The notes: generated by a model not told the origin, from the letters alone. A stretch of 64,000 bases of DNA from Fusarium oxysporum f. sp. lycopersici 4287 (GCF_000149955.1 NC_030993.1:186125-250124); one strand, 5' to 3'; positions 13,175 through 23,516 are shown, counted from the stretch's first letter. Made by a program: numbers and translations.

Positions 13175-13746
13175 GTATACTATACTACCTCTTGAAACTC
13201 AACAGATTAACTGGTAGTCAGAGCGCATGGTATCTCAATGGGATCAATCCACATCGGTTGAGAGTTTCCGCCACCTAAGATTCGAGTGGATATTAACGCT
13301 TAATTACCCTAATTAGGCAGGTCTAATTCTGCGGCTCTGATGCCGATCTTCATTCACTAGTCTATAATCGGATAAGTAAGGCAAGGTATTCTGCATTAGG
13401 CTAGAAGACACAGCTCAAATGAATCAATGCCATATGGCTTAAGGACCTATAAGGCGTTCCGAATCTCATGAATTGAGTGTTATTGGCGATGCAGCCAATC
13501 ATCGAAGTGAAAGGAGCTGCCGAGTATGGTTTAGCCTAGTTACTTGCTGACATGTTTTCTGCGCGCCTTAGTTAAGACATCCAAGGGCCTTGAATTGATT
13601 GGCTGGCCCAGAAGCTAACTCAACATAAATGCGACCGAGACCTGCAAATTGCTCCATCCTCGATTACTTGTCACCTCAGACACCTTCATCACAGCTTTCT
13701 TCACGCTTTAACTCTTTTCTCTTCTTTATAGTCAACTGCCATCACC
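13175..13746. other. Intergenic, no gene seen
   Basis: Holds the 3' flank of the ankyrin-S8 gene and the promoter of the dehydratase. A pyrimidine-rich stretch at about 13,670-13,735 precedes the ATG, as is common in ascomycete promoters. Confidence 0.6.
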
Positions 13747-14706
13747 ATGCCGACCTTTCAAGAAATAGCAGCCGCTTCAGTGCAGTCGCGAAGTCGCATT
13801 CGTCATCACATCTACCAAACGCCTCTCATCCCCGCCAAGAAGATCGGCCGTGATCTCAAAGCAAACGTCCTATTCAAAGCTGAGAACTTTCAACTTACCG
13901 GGTCTTTCAAAGTCCGAGGTGCCATGTCCAAGCTGTCAGCACCAGGACAAGGTCGATTGATCACTGCTTCATCTGGCAACCACGGCATCGGCTGCGCTTT
14001 GGCATCGCAGACTCTATCCAAAGATCTCACAGTCGTCCTTCCCGAGATTGTCATTCCTGCCAAGCTGAATGCTATTAAGTCATATGGCGTCGACGTGATT
14101 CTTCACGGCGTTGAGGCTGGTCTCTCTGAACAACATGCACAGAAGCTTGCAGCCTCGGGTGATTATACTTACGTATCACCTTACAACGACCCCGATATCA
14201 TTGCTGGTCAGGGAACCATTGGCCTTGAACTTCTTGAGCAATGTGACCATATCGACAACATCTTTATCTCCCTGGGCGGTGGTGGTCTTATCAGTGGCAT
14301 CGGATCCGTCCTCAAAGCAAACAACCCACGCATCAAAGTCTACGGTGTTTCAGCGATTAATTCAAAAGCTCTAGCTGCATCAATGGCTGCAGGACATGTC
14401 GTTGAAACAGAGCATCTTCCCACTTTGGCAGAAGCTGTTGCCGGTGGCATCGATGAGAACACTATAACACTTGGACTGGCAAATGCAGTTGTTGATGAAT
14501 TGATTGACTGCAATGAAGACGATATTAAGGAGGCATTGAAAGAACTTGCTTGGTCTGAGAGCATGATTGTTGAAGGGTCTGCAGCTTTGGCTCTTGCTGG
14601 CTTTAACAAGGTCGCTTCGAAACTAGCCGGGCAAACCAGTGTTGTACTCCTCTGCGGGTCGAATTACGATCAATCCGCGATCAGCAAGATAATCTCTCAG
14701 CCATAA
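13747..14706 (+). CDS. PLP-dependent serine/threonine dehydratase or serine racemase
   Basis: A single-exon 319-residue protein of the fold-type II PLP family. The Schiff-base lysine motif SFKVRGA puts K55 in place. The substrate loop SSGNHG is at residues 75-80 and the phosphate-binding glycine loop LGGGGLISG at about 176-184. Length and motifs match catabolic threonine dehydratase, serine racemase and threo-3-hydroxyaspartate dehydratase; there is no C-terminal ACT regulatory domain, so it is not the biosynthetic IlvA type. It would deaminate or racemise small hydroxy-amino acids in the cytosol. The substrate cannot be decided from sequence alone. The start is the first ATG of the frame, after a pyrimidine-rich leader. 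Confidence 0.9.
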   Translation: MPTFQEIAAASVQSRSRIRHHIYQTPLIPAKKIGRDLKANVLFKAENFQLTGSFKVRGAMSKLSAPGQGRLITASSGNHGIGCALASQTLSKDLTVVLPEIVIPAKLNAIKSYGVDVILHGVEAGLSEQHAQKLAASGDYTYVSPYNDPDIIAGQGTIGLELLEQCDHIDNIFISLGGGGLISGIGSVLKANNPRIKVYGVSAINSKALAASMAAGHVVETEHLPTLAEAVAGGIDENTITLGLANAVVDELIDCNEDDIKEALKELAWSESMIVEGSAALALAGFNKVASKLAGQTSVVLLCGSNYDQSAISKIISQP

Positions 14707-16398
14707 ACAAGCCAAATAAGAGAACCTTTCACTTTTGCCATCACACGCCTGGCAACATTGAATTATGTTTGACGCGAACTGCTTTAATCTTCCCCGTGGT
14801 TGAAGGTCTTCTGAGTAACTATTGAGACAGGTTCTCCTTGGACATTGTTCGAAGTACTGGCCGCGCAGTGGTATCTTGGCTTGGCTCATGGTTATATAGT
14901 GAGAATCGGCTATCAGAGCGGTGCTGCAGAGTCTAGGTACTTCTATCTTTAGACTCCTTCGTTAGTATAGAGAACTCGCAGCCTGTTGTTCGAGTTATCA
15001 TCTTGTGTTGACGTTCTCTTGAGACGATTGGATGGTTACGATGACGGTTACATATATACGTGACTGTCTTCCTGGCGGTTTTCCCCTTGGTTGACCTTCC
15101 AGTTATAAACGCGTAGCCCCTGGTGGCTGCCCAGGCGTTAATCGCTTTAAAAATGCCTGCTGTGACTTGAACTTGCCCTCGGGAGGAAGGCAGTCACCAG
15201 GAAACAGTTCTGAACTATGAGACTGACCATTGTCTATATGAAAAGAATCGTGGCGAGCATGTAATCTTGACACGATTACTAGCGAGTGCAGTTATCGGGA
15301 TCTATAGTCCAGATCATCCTGTCCGAGCATATCTTAATGCAATTTCCCTCATCTAAAGCAAGCCCCTATGATAAATTAGTCTTACCTTAGCTATCTTATC
15401 ATAGCCAATTTAAGGTTTCTTAAAACCTTATTCTTAGGTGTAAGCAGCCCGTTGTCATAGCAGTTAAACGCTCAAGGCAGCGGGAGACAGTCCGATTACA
15501 GAAAAAGCTAGACCGAATATGGAAATTGGGACGGGTATCCATCTTTATATTGGCCACCGGCAGTTCTGGCAGTTTCGGCAGTTTTCCGTCCAAATGAAGA
15601 GCAGTTGTTCTATCTGGGGTTTCTTACCATTGTAAATATCTCCTCGCCTGTATTAAGGCTCCGGTAGGGTTACTACAGGGACATCTGGCCAATGGAACTA
15701 CAAAATACGAATGGCAGATTATTTCCTACCTAAACTGCCCTACGATAAAAGTTCCAATAATATTTTGAGTTACGCATCGCGACATCAAACTGCTTACATC
15801 CCCACCTTAATCAATGCATCGTCGGGCTCGCATGGACCTATCCTGTGACAAGGGTGATGTGGGACGGACTACGTAGACAATCCTAAAAAACCCTCCGGTC
15901 GGAGATTGCAATTGCATTATGAACCTGGCTTAGAAGAAATGGATGCAGTCCTTAGCAAGGAAAGCTCAGGTTTTCATAATTCAGCTCACCTTACCGCGCT
16001 CACCTCATCACGTTTATTAAGAATTTTCCAAGAAACCTAGCATGAAAAGTCTAAAAGAGATTTAACTGGAATTTCATATAAACCTACAGGCGAGATAGTC
16101 AAGTTTATTTAATTAATTGCCACTTTAAACTTTATTTATTCCTGTACAAACTAAATCGTAATTGGAGTAGACTGAGAAAGCGCAATATCTCGATCGTCAA
16201 GGGTCCCCTTTTTAGAAAGTTGGACGATTGTTTTAAGCACGCCACCAGGCGCCCTGATATAAGTGAGTCAGTTCTTGATGCTGTGAAACTTAAAAGGACA
16301 GTACTCTCCTTCCATCTCACTCCAACTGAAGGATATTTCTTATCCACATAAACACAACGCCCAAAATCAGGAGCCGGTCGGCCTGAGAAACATAAAAT
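14707..16398. other. Intergenic, 1.7 kb, no gene seen
   Basis: No open frame with recognisable protein sequence on either strand. A segment at about 14,746-14,830 resembles 18,409-18,500 (shared GCCTGG, TTATGTTT, CCCCGTGG and GGTCTTCTGA words), which may be a short decayed repeat. The stretch before 16,399 would carry the promoter of the glycosyltransferase. Confidence 0.5.
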
Positions 16399-18186
16399 AT
16401 GAGCATCATCTTCTCCCCTGTCAAGGTTGCCGGCATGCCCGGATATCAGCGCCATTGGCTGATCATGGCCCTTTTCTTTGGTACTTCATTCCTGGTTCTA
16501 TGGAGCAACTACACCAAGTTCAAACTGGGTGGCATCACCTTCCTTGAGGGCACCATCTTATTCTGCACCTTCATTTGCACGTTCCAGCCCATTGTCGCTT
16601 CTTGGAGTGCCGTCATCGGCCTGTTGGTCATGGCTCTTGGCAATGCAGAAAAATCTGTCTATCCTTACTTCGACGCCAAAGGACCCCTCCCAGAACTCAG
16701 GTCCAGAACAGCCCTCGTTATCTTCATGCGCAATGAAGACCCAAGCTCAATATTCGACCGCCTCCTCGAGATGCAGAAGAGCTTGTCTCAAATAGGCCGC
16801 CTTCAACACTTCAGGTTCGTCTTGCTTAGCGATACGACCCTCCCGGAGGTGATGTGCATGGAAGACGAAGGCTTTGCGCGCATCAAAGACAATATCGGCA
16901 TAGGCACTTATCAAACCCCCTTTTACCGCCGCCGCAGCAAGAATATTGGTTATAAGGGTGGAAACATGTACGACTACGCCGAAAAGCACAGCAAAGGCGA
17001 CGAGTTTTTTGTTCCACTCGACTCGGATAGCGTTATGTCTGGAGACATGCTGGTTCGTATAGTATCTAGCATGGAGAAGTGCCCTCAAATCGGCCTACTC
17101 CAAACTGCGTTTATTGGCACGCCAGCAGTGAGTGCTTTTGCACGTCTCATGCAATTCGGCAGCCGCTATTACCTGCCCGTTAACTACCTCGGCCTTAGCT
17201 GGTGGGCCAACGACTGTGCGCTTTTCTGGGGTCATAATGCAATTATCCGCACCAGGGCTTTCCAGGAGCATTGTAAGCTGCCGGTTCTCTCGGGAAAACC
17301 ACCCCTTGGGGGGCACATTATGAGCCACGATATCGTAGAAACCATGTTCATGCGCCGCGCTGGCTACGAGTGCCGGCTACTGCCGATTACAACCGAGAGT
17401 TACGAAACGTTTCCGCCGACTTTGATTGAAGCCATGAATAGGCAGAACCGATGGTTCCAGGGAGACATGCAATATTTTTTCCTGCTCAAGGAGCCAGGGC
17501 TCAGCCTCATTAATCGCTTCCAGGTGTGTCGGATCCTTGCCAAATCTCTGAGCCCGATGGCTTGGTTTGTCATGACTTTGGCTTTCAATATTAGATCGCG
17601 AGTAGAAAACCCTGGCGCCTCCAGAGTCGGCGTCAGCGTTCTCTCGCAATGGTTCATTTTCAGACTCTTGCCCAAAATTGCCGCTTTCCTCACTGTTGTG
17701 GCAAATCCGTCCGAAATCAAGCGCTATGGTGGCATCTTCCGCTTTGTCACCTCCATCGTCCTAGAGTATGTCATCACGTCAATTGTCTCAACGGCGGCTA
17801 CTGTCAGCATGACACTGTTTTTCTGCGGCTTGCTTCGGGGCATATCTATCAAATGGGACGCCCAGAATCGCGATCGACTTGGCCTCAGCTGGCGCCATAC
17901 ATTTCGAGTCTTCTGGGTGGAAAACCTGATCGGCCTCGGAACTATCTGGCTAATAATTACCCAAGATACATCACATAGGCTTCTTTCCTTGGCCATCAGC
18001 CTCTTTCTTCTAGTTCCCATTACTGTACTTACCGCGTCGCCACGTCTGAGTTCTCTTATCACCCGCCTGCGCCTATTCACAACCCCTGACGAGAATCCAG
18101 TATCGCCAGTGCTATCTAGACTAGTGGCACCGGAAATTATTACTATATCTAAGGCTAAGGCAAAGGCAATGGAAAAAGCTTTATAA
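16399..18186 (+). CDS. OpgH/MdoH-like membrane glucan glucosyltransferase (GT2 fold)
   Basis: A single-exon 595-residue protein. Two membrane segments lie near residues 20-38 and 50-80, then a cytosolic GT2 domain, then several membrane segments (about 380-400, 415-437, 450-475, 505-545). The GT2 residues are visible: DSDS at 208-211, the SHD motif at 309-311 and RQNRW at 348-352. The wording around them, LDSDSVMSGD, FWGHNAIIR and LSHD/MSHD-type blocks followed by MRRAG, is that of the bacterial osmoregulated periplasmic glucan synthase OpgH. The region FRLLPK to SWRHTFR also fits. OpgH polymerises UDP-glucose into beta-1,2-linked glucan across the inner membrane; a fungal homologue's product is unknown. 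The lack of introns and the bacterial family suggest horizontal transfer. Confidence 0.85.
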   Translation: MSIIFSPVKVAGMPGYQRHWLIMALFFGTSFLVLWSNYTKFKLGGITFLEGTILFCTFICTFQPIVASWSAVIGLLVMALGNAEKSVYPYFDAKGPLPELRSRTALVIFMRNEDPSSIFDRLLEMQKSLSQIGRLQHFRFVLLSDTTLPEVMCMEDEGFARIKDNIGIGTYQTPFYRRRSKNIGYKGGNMYDYAEKHSKGDEFFVPLDSDSVMSGDMLVRIVSSMEKCPQIGLLQTAFIGTPAVSAFARLMQFGSRYYLPVNYLGLSWWANDCALFWGHNAIIRTRAFQEHCKLPVLSGKPPLGGHIMSHDIVETMFMRRAGYECRLLPITTESYETFPPTLIEAMNRQNRWFQGDMQYFFLLKEPGLSLINRFQVCRILAKSLSPMAWFVMTLAFNIRSRVENPGASRVGVSVLSQWFIFRLLPKIAAFLTVVANPSEIKRYGGIFRFVTSIVLEYVITSIVSTAATVSMTLFFCGLLRGISIKWDAQNRDRLGLSWRHTFRVFWVENLIGLGTIWLIITQDTSHRLLSLAISLFLLVPITVLTASPRLSSLITRLRLFTTPDENPVSPVLSRLVAPEIITISKAKAKAMEKAL

Positions 18187-18549
18187 TAATTTAATGCTCT
18201 AGGCTTGTTTTATTATAGAGATTTCATTTATTACAATAGTGATAATTATAGCTTTTAAGGCCTGCAGCCACTCTGATGCCTTGGAAATCGACGGCACTCC
18301 TGAGCGCAAGCCTGCTTGGCCGACCACTTGTCTTATCACTTCCCCTGGAGCCAACCTCTGGACCATGAATATAATAAATAGTAGGTTAGATTTCTAGGGT
18401 TTTCGTAAGCCTGGTACTGTTGAGTTATGTTTAACATAAATTCATAGTCTCCCCCCCGTGGTCTTGGTCTTCTGATAAATAAAACTACTTCGGAATAGGG
18501 TTGCTATGTTCTCATTGCAGAACAAATCTGGTAATCGAATCAAGTTCTA
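18187..18549. other. Intergenic, no gene seen
   Basis: Sits between convergent ends: the glycosyltransferase stop and the 3' end of the regulator relic. It contains the 18,409-18,500 segment that resembles 14,746-14,830. Confidence 0.5.
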
Positions 18550-19518
18550 CTATAATACGTCAAAATTACTATTTGGATCCAACAGCCAGAACGATCGCTC
18601 GTTCGCCTCCCATCCGTTCAGTAGGTTCTGTGGGAAAAATTGATCCCAGTCAATGCTGAGGCTTGTGGCCGCTGCCTCCATAGTGGGGACTATCCCAGTA
18701 GATGCTCTGGCCATTTCTCCTTCAGCGCCCTACTCAGTGTCAGCTGGTTTCATGTTATGGGTAGCTCATGCTTTTGACTCACCGGCCACCTGTAGATAGC
18801 TATTGATTCTTCATCATGGGCCTGAAAACCCGGAGCTTGCTTTGCAGGAATCCTGGGTGCTGATGTCTCATCATATACCCCGATACTCGTACATCTCGGC
18901 TGGTTCTCGTGACCCGACAACCATTCCTGCCTGGCCTGATACTCCTGTGTCGCAGATACATCAGATGTAGGATTTATCTGCCGCCTCGTTCGACGTTTTG
19001 AAGAATGATTCTAAACCAGATATTATTCATCCCAGTGATGACGCTGCCGTTTCACTGCCCTTGGCAAGTTCCCTCAACATCAAAATCCCCTCTGGCACCT
19101 CGATACCTTTTGAACGCAAAGTTGACTCCAGTATCAATTCGCATTCTGATCGTTGTTGACTGTGGGTGTTATCCGCAGGACTGCTCCCTCTGTAATGACA
19201 AGCCATGCCACTTTTCTGACATCCTTGACATGGACTAACACCATCACGCTTCGGTTTATTAGACTTGCAGGGTATACATCTAGGAATCTTCAAATCAGCT
19301 GATAAGCGCGCAACTGTAGGCTACGTGACTCACGCTCTTCGAACTCGCTTGCGTTCATGATCCGGAACAAGGCGTCTCTTCCGTCTCCCGCCCATCTGCT
19401 CAGGGATATCTATATTGTCAGGTAGAAGTTTTATCGGCACGCTTGCCGATATTGTTGACATGGATTCGATACTTGTGAGCCAAAGCAGGGCATCCACGAT
19501 CCGAGTTCCTGTGGCCAT
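18550..19518 (-). pseudogene. Broken zinc-cluster (Zn2Cys6) transcription factor
   Basis: An exon from 19,518 encodes a start followed by a basic stretch ending KRRLVPDHERKRVRRA. A 54-bp intron (19,333-19,280, GTGAGT to CTAG) joins it in frame to CIPCKSNKPKRDGVSPCQGC and CQKSGMACHY, a Zn2Cys6 finger in which the third cysteine is Arg (KRD for KCD, one TGT-to-CGT change). A stop (about 19,027) and a frame change follow. A last exon (18,729-18,550, after a 53-bp intron at 18,782-18,730) ends in an aromatic-rich tail, SFWLLDPNSNFDVL. In-frame stops and frame changes between about 18,960 and 19,030 mean it cannot make the whole protein. It may once have controlled the neighbouring amidohydrolase and transporter. 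Confidence 0.65.
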
Positions 19519-19996
19519 GATCCATTATTATGTGAGGGGGCCAGGTGAGCGAGGTGACCGGCACAGCTAAACCGGGAAGCGTTTCGGAACTTGTTCTGGG
19601 TCCGATCCGGTGAAATGGATCCATACGTGGCGAACCCATGGGGAATCGTACATAGTAGTGTTGAGAATGGTCGAATGATTAATTGAGGGGGGATTCAGAA
19701 ACATCTAACATTATATTTTAGCCAGATTTCTTGGGATGACAGAGCCTGGATTAAGGTTACTGTATTGCAACTTTCATCAGGGCAGACCTATTGCTGATTT
19801 CTCATGCCAAGCGAGACACGATACCTTTTCTTCAAGGACATCAATAAAATTCATCGTAATTGAGCAATTGGTAACTGCATAGCATGCTCGCAAATCCAAG
19901 AACGAAACTTAATGAGCTCTGTAAAATGTCCTCCTGGCTTATTGTTCTGGTTCTACGAATGACTTTGTAAAGCCAGTGATGACCCTCTCGATCCTA
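19519..19996. other. Intergenic, no gene seen
   Basis: Lies between the start of the regulator relic and the 3' end of the amidohydrolase relic. Nothing recognisable was found on either strand. Confidence 0.5.
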
Positions 19997-21332
19997 CTAT
20001 GGCTTTCTGTTAATTGTAACAGGCAATTCCTTAACACTGCTAAATGCAATATGGCCTCCTTTGATAACTGCAAGCAACTTCTCCTTGCTGTCAAAGTCTG
20101 TAATATCCACCAGAGGATTCTCCGTCAGAACTACCATGTCAGCCATAAAGCCCTCCTTTGTCTGACCAATCCGATCCTCTCGACGCATCATTTTAGCAGT
20201 CTACGGTGGCACTGCGAAGAATTGCCAACAGCGGCAGCACTTGAGATCGTATTGTAAACTCTCTTCGTTGGAACTGATGCATCACAGCAATGAGATCTGA
20301 GCCGAAACATGTCGTCACGTCAGCTTCGTAGGCAACTTTCAGAGCGTTCAAGCCCGAACCTAGAACGGCTGCATTTCTTTTTGGAACAGTCCTCGTTCAG
20401 AAACTGGTCGTAGGGAGGCGTGGCCATAGCATCGTGGGTGACCAAGGTAGGGGTAAGATAGATACCCTTTGCGGCCATGAGCTCTGCAAGGTCCTTGTCT
20501 AGGAAATATCCGTGCTCGATTCCAAGAACGCCGTTGTTGATCATATGCCGCATGGCTCGAATGGTGTACGCGTGGGCGGTAACACATGTGTCGTAGCTCG
20601 CGGTTGTGTGCACCATGGCTGAGAGTTCCTCATCAAGGAACTGAGGGTGAGCCAAGTTGTTGAGACGACTTGCGACGCCGCCTCCACTCATAATCTTGAT
20701 GAAATCCGCGCTTTTGCTAATCTCATCTCATACAGCAACTGAGCACTCTGTTGGGCCATCGTAAAGACATCCAGTACCTGATCTATGCCCAGCACAACAC
20801 TTGGTAGTGGGATCCTCATCCGAGAAAGTGGCTCGTTAGCCTCCATGCCCTCCGGTCTGAGACAGAGCGTGTCCCGCGATGAGCCACTCGTCAATAGCAT
20901 CTTTGAGTGATCCATCTGCACCACCACAGTCCCGGGCCATAGTGAAGCCCCTCTGCAGCATCTCGCGAGCCAAGAAGGTTGTGCGGAGATTGTTCATTAA
21001 CGCAGGAATGTTCTTACATGTACTTTTGAGGTCTGCCTCGCCAGTTGTTGCAGTAACGTGTACATGGTCGTCGATGAGGCCGGGGCATACGTATTTGCCC
21101 CCAAGATCGATAGACTGTATGCCATCGTGGGGGAGCTGGCAGACAGAAACCTCCACGAAAATGCCTCCCGATACTGTGATGGTCGTATTCTCAGTCACCC
21201 TTCCCTCAACTGGATCTATGAGCTTCACATTGGTGAGATTGAATGGGGCATTTTGTGGTAGGACCCAGGTTTGTCTCCTACAATGCTCTGAGGTTGAGAT
21301 TGAGGTTTGATAACGCTGGTGATTGCGGTCAT
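19997..21332 (-). pseudogene. Frameshifted amidohydrolase (imidazolonepropionase-like)
   Basis: Pieces of one metal-dependent amidohydrolase lie in order on the minus strand but in changing frames: 21,228-20,836 (with the metal-binding DDHVHVTATTGE motif), 20,927-20,688, 20,691-20,320 (HAYT and GIEHG metal-ligand motifs) and 20,191-19,997 (C-terminal beta-sandwich with ADMVVLTENPL). A probable original ATG at 21,332 is out of frame with the first large piece. At least three frame changes are needed to read the whole enzyme, so it is inactive or the consensus is poor. Related enzymes hydrolyse cyclic amides, imidazolones or dipeptides; the substrate is unknown. It is divergent from the truncated transporter at 21,821. 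Confidence 0.8.
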
Positions 21333-21476
21333 CTTGATGAGAGTGGAAAATGATGTGATTGTCAAAGCTGAGTAGAAGTGATACGAAACCACGATATACT
21401 ACCAGTCAGCCAACTCTATATAAGTTGCCAATCATTGGCTCTCGATACAGAGCCGAGACGCGTCTATTAAAAGTAT

Positions 21477-21492
21477 CGGGCGCGCGTACCCG
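21477..21492. promoter_or_regulatory. CGG-N10-CCG site (zinc-cluster factor type)
   Basis: CGG at 21,477-21,479 and CCG at 21,490-21,492, separated by 10 bases. Half-sites are partly symmetrical (CGGGCGC and GTACCCG). It lies in the shared promoter of the amidohydrolase relic and the transporter relic. Confidence 0.45.
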
Positions 21493-21600
21493 ATTAATAG
21501 AGATCTCATTACGGCTCCAGATCCGCCACCGTCCATAGTTCAACCGGCACGTTACAATTAATCGTCGATCCGAGAACCTAGAAATTTTTATCACAAACGT

Positions 21601-21616
21601 CGGGTACGTGTACCCG
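21601..21616. promoter_or_regulatory. CGG-N10-CCG site with perfect inverted repeat
   Basis: CGGGTAC, GT, GTACCCG is a perfect 7-bp inverted repeat with a 2-bp centre, equal to CGG-N10-CCG. It has the same spacing as the site 124 bp away. Zn2Cys6 dimers bind paired CGG triplets, with spacing giving specificity. Confidence 0.55.
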
Positions 21617-21820
21617 AATGGCGGGGGTTCTCATGACATCCATATCAGCAACCACTTAGCCATGACTAGCCTAGCAAATAATAATCCGGGAAAAGTAGAC
21701 TCGGATATAAGACGACATCTTCTAATCCGCATTCTAACATATTTCTTTTCAAAATTGAATTCCAACATTCTCATTTTCATCTAAAGTTCATCGGCGACCA
21801 AGGTTATCTCATCTTCCAAC

Positions 21821-22202
21821 ATGACAAAAGACGTACTGGAGAAGATGAACACCAAGACTCCCAGCTTCGATCTTGGCATGGCCGAAGAAGCTGACGTTGG
21901 GTATACACCAGAGGAAGAGAGGCGTGTGTTTAGGAAGATTGACCATGTTGTTCTTTCTCTGATGTCTTGTGTTGAGTTTCTCCAATGTCAGCCTCCCAAC
22001 CGAAGCCTTTCAGTATAACATGCTAAGATTACCAAGATCTCGACAAACAGTCCATCGGCTATGCTGCCGTCTTCAATCTGCGGTCTATTACTCCGGAAAT
22101 AACGAGCCTAGGGACATAATTGCTTACGGAGCGAGGCGTCAGGCTTTAGGCTTTTGCTTTTTGATGTGTTTTGATCAAGCAAATGGTATATTTATTCCTG
22201 GG
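21821..22202 (+). pseudogene. Truncated MFS transporter, DAL5/allantoate-permease type
   Basis: The start is intact: an N-terminal cytosolic segment, then EERRVFRKIDHVVLSLMSC, which begins membrane segment 1 in the anion:cation symporter (DAL5-like) family. An intron (about 21,991-22,045) joins it to LDKQSIGYAAVFNLR, the usual end of segment 1 in this family. After that the frame reads into stops and only traces resembling segments 2-4 remain (near 22,140-22,202). Everything downstream is missing. DAL5-family carriers import allantoate, ureidosuccinate and other organic anions, which would suit a partner amidohydrolase. Confidence 0.65.
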
Positions 22203-22575
22203 TAAGTACTGTGAGGAAGACGCGAGTATCTACACAGTGAATGGTAAGCCAGACAATTTCCCTTGATTTTTAGCAACATACAGTTAGAAACGACAACTAA
22301 TTCATGAGTCTCTCGCGCTTTTCTCTTGTCTTTTTTTATATTCGTACTAGTCAGGGGGTAAATTCGTATAGCGCCAGCCGGCCTTCATTGAACTAGTAAC
22401 TTTGTTGGTCTAGCAAGTTGCTGCTTCAGACTATTGAGATGCTACTATCAGCCATGATTGCTAGTGTGATTGCTTTTTTGCCTAGACTCAGATGGTAAAT
22501 TGAGAGTATGTGGGATAATGTTCCCGATTTCTCCTGCTCCCACGCTCGCTTACCTTTCGGTGGAGTTATCTCACA
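22203..22575. other. Intergenic, no gene seen
   Basis: Follows the transporter relic and contains the promoter of the mucin-like gene. No recognisable content. Confidence 0.5.
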
Positions 22576-23484
22576 ATGGGTCCCAACAAGCTGATAGTTG
22601 TTGCATTTGCAACACTCGCTTCGTTGATAACAGTCGATGCAGGGCCGTGCCGACCATCGCCAACCTCGGTTGTTACAACTTCCGCTTCCCAGTCTGCTTC
22701 TTCCACCTTTTTGGCCGAGACCAGCGCCCGATCCCTCACTGCCTCCGAGGCTAGCAGTGTGATTACCGAGAGCGAGTCTACGTTGACGACAGCCGAGAGC
22801 ACGACAACGACCACAGAGGTTGAGGGCGTGACTACAACGACCGCTGAGAGCGAAAAAGCAACAACGACCGTTAGCACTGAGACTACCATCAGCGCCGAAA
22901 CCTCGACAATCGCCTCCGAGGCTGAGACATCAACCACGGAGGCTGAGGGTGCAACTACAACAACCGACGAGGGCGAAACATCAACGGTAGCTACCAGCAT
23001 CGAGACTACTACAGCCATAGCCACCACTGAAAGCTCAACGATCATCTCCGAGACTACCACCGCGACCACCACAACCGCCGAAGGAGAGCCGACTTACCTC
23101 ATCAACCCCAACTTTGACGATGGAACAACTGCGCCATGGATAGTGGCGCCAAACTCGAATCCTTTCGGTCTCAGTAGCCAGAGTTACCAAGGCCCCGCAT
23201 CTGGACGACAAGTGTTTGGAGCTGGACCCGGTTACCCGTATTCAAACGTCTTCTACCAAAAGATCGACAAGAAGCTCCTCAAAGCAGGTGCCTACTCGCT
23301 CAAAGGCTATGTGCACGTCGACCAGTATATCACCGATGACAGTATCAACGGATGCTCCTATATAGCTGCCAGCTGTGTCGCGGGGCCTCCAGGAAACCCC
23401 GAGAATATGTTCGGGACATCGGGGATTAGTGGAAACGCTGGGTTTGAATTGGTACCAGATGATCACAGCCTGCAGTTTTACTGA
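22576..23484 (+). CDS. Mucin-like secreted protein with C-terminal carbohydrate-binding-like domain
   Basis: Begins with a signal peptide (MGPNKLIVVAFATLASLITVD, cleavage probably near residue 22). Residues about 25-170 are very Ser/Thr/Glu rich with repeated TTTT and SAETST-type words and would be heavily O-glycosylated. From about residue 173 a globular domain starts (LINPNFDDGTTAPW), resembling carbohydrate-binding-like beta-sandwich modules of fungal wall proteins. The frame stops at 23,484. One base out of frame, the family-like continuation FTEQDLSQYDQFG runs into the N gap at 23,517, so the annotated end probably reflects a one-base frame error near 23,450. The 3' end is hidden by the gap. 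Confidence 0.75.
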   Translation: MGPNKLIVVAFATLASLITVDAGPCRPSPTSVVTTSASQSASSTFLAETSARSLTASEASSVITESESTLTTAESTTTTTEVEGVTTTTAESEKATTTVSTETTISAETSTIASEAETSTTEAEGATTTTDEGETSTVATSIETTTAIATTESSTIISETTTATTTTAEGEPTYLINPNFDDGTTAPWIVAPNSNPFGLSSQSYQGPASGRQVFGAGPGYPYSNVFYQKIDKKLLKAGAYSLKGYVHVDQYITDDSINGCSYIAASCVAGPPGNPENMFGTSGISGNAGFELVPDDHSLQFY

Positions 23485-23516
23485 ACAGGACCTGTCTCAG
23501 TATGACCAGTTTGGTA

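Noticed and set aside
22566..23072. Long minus-strand Val/Ser-rich open frame
   Set aside because: It is the complement of the Ser/Thr-rich repeat of the mucin-like gene; low-complexity sense sequence leaves the antisense frame open by chance.
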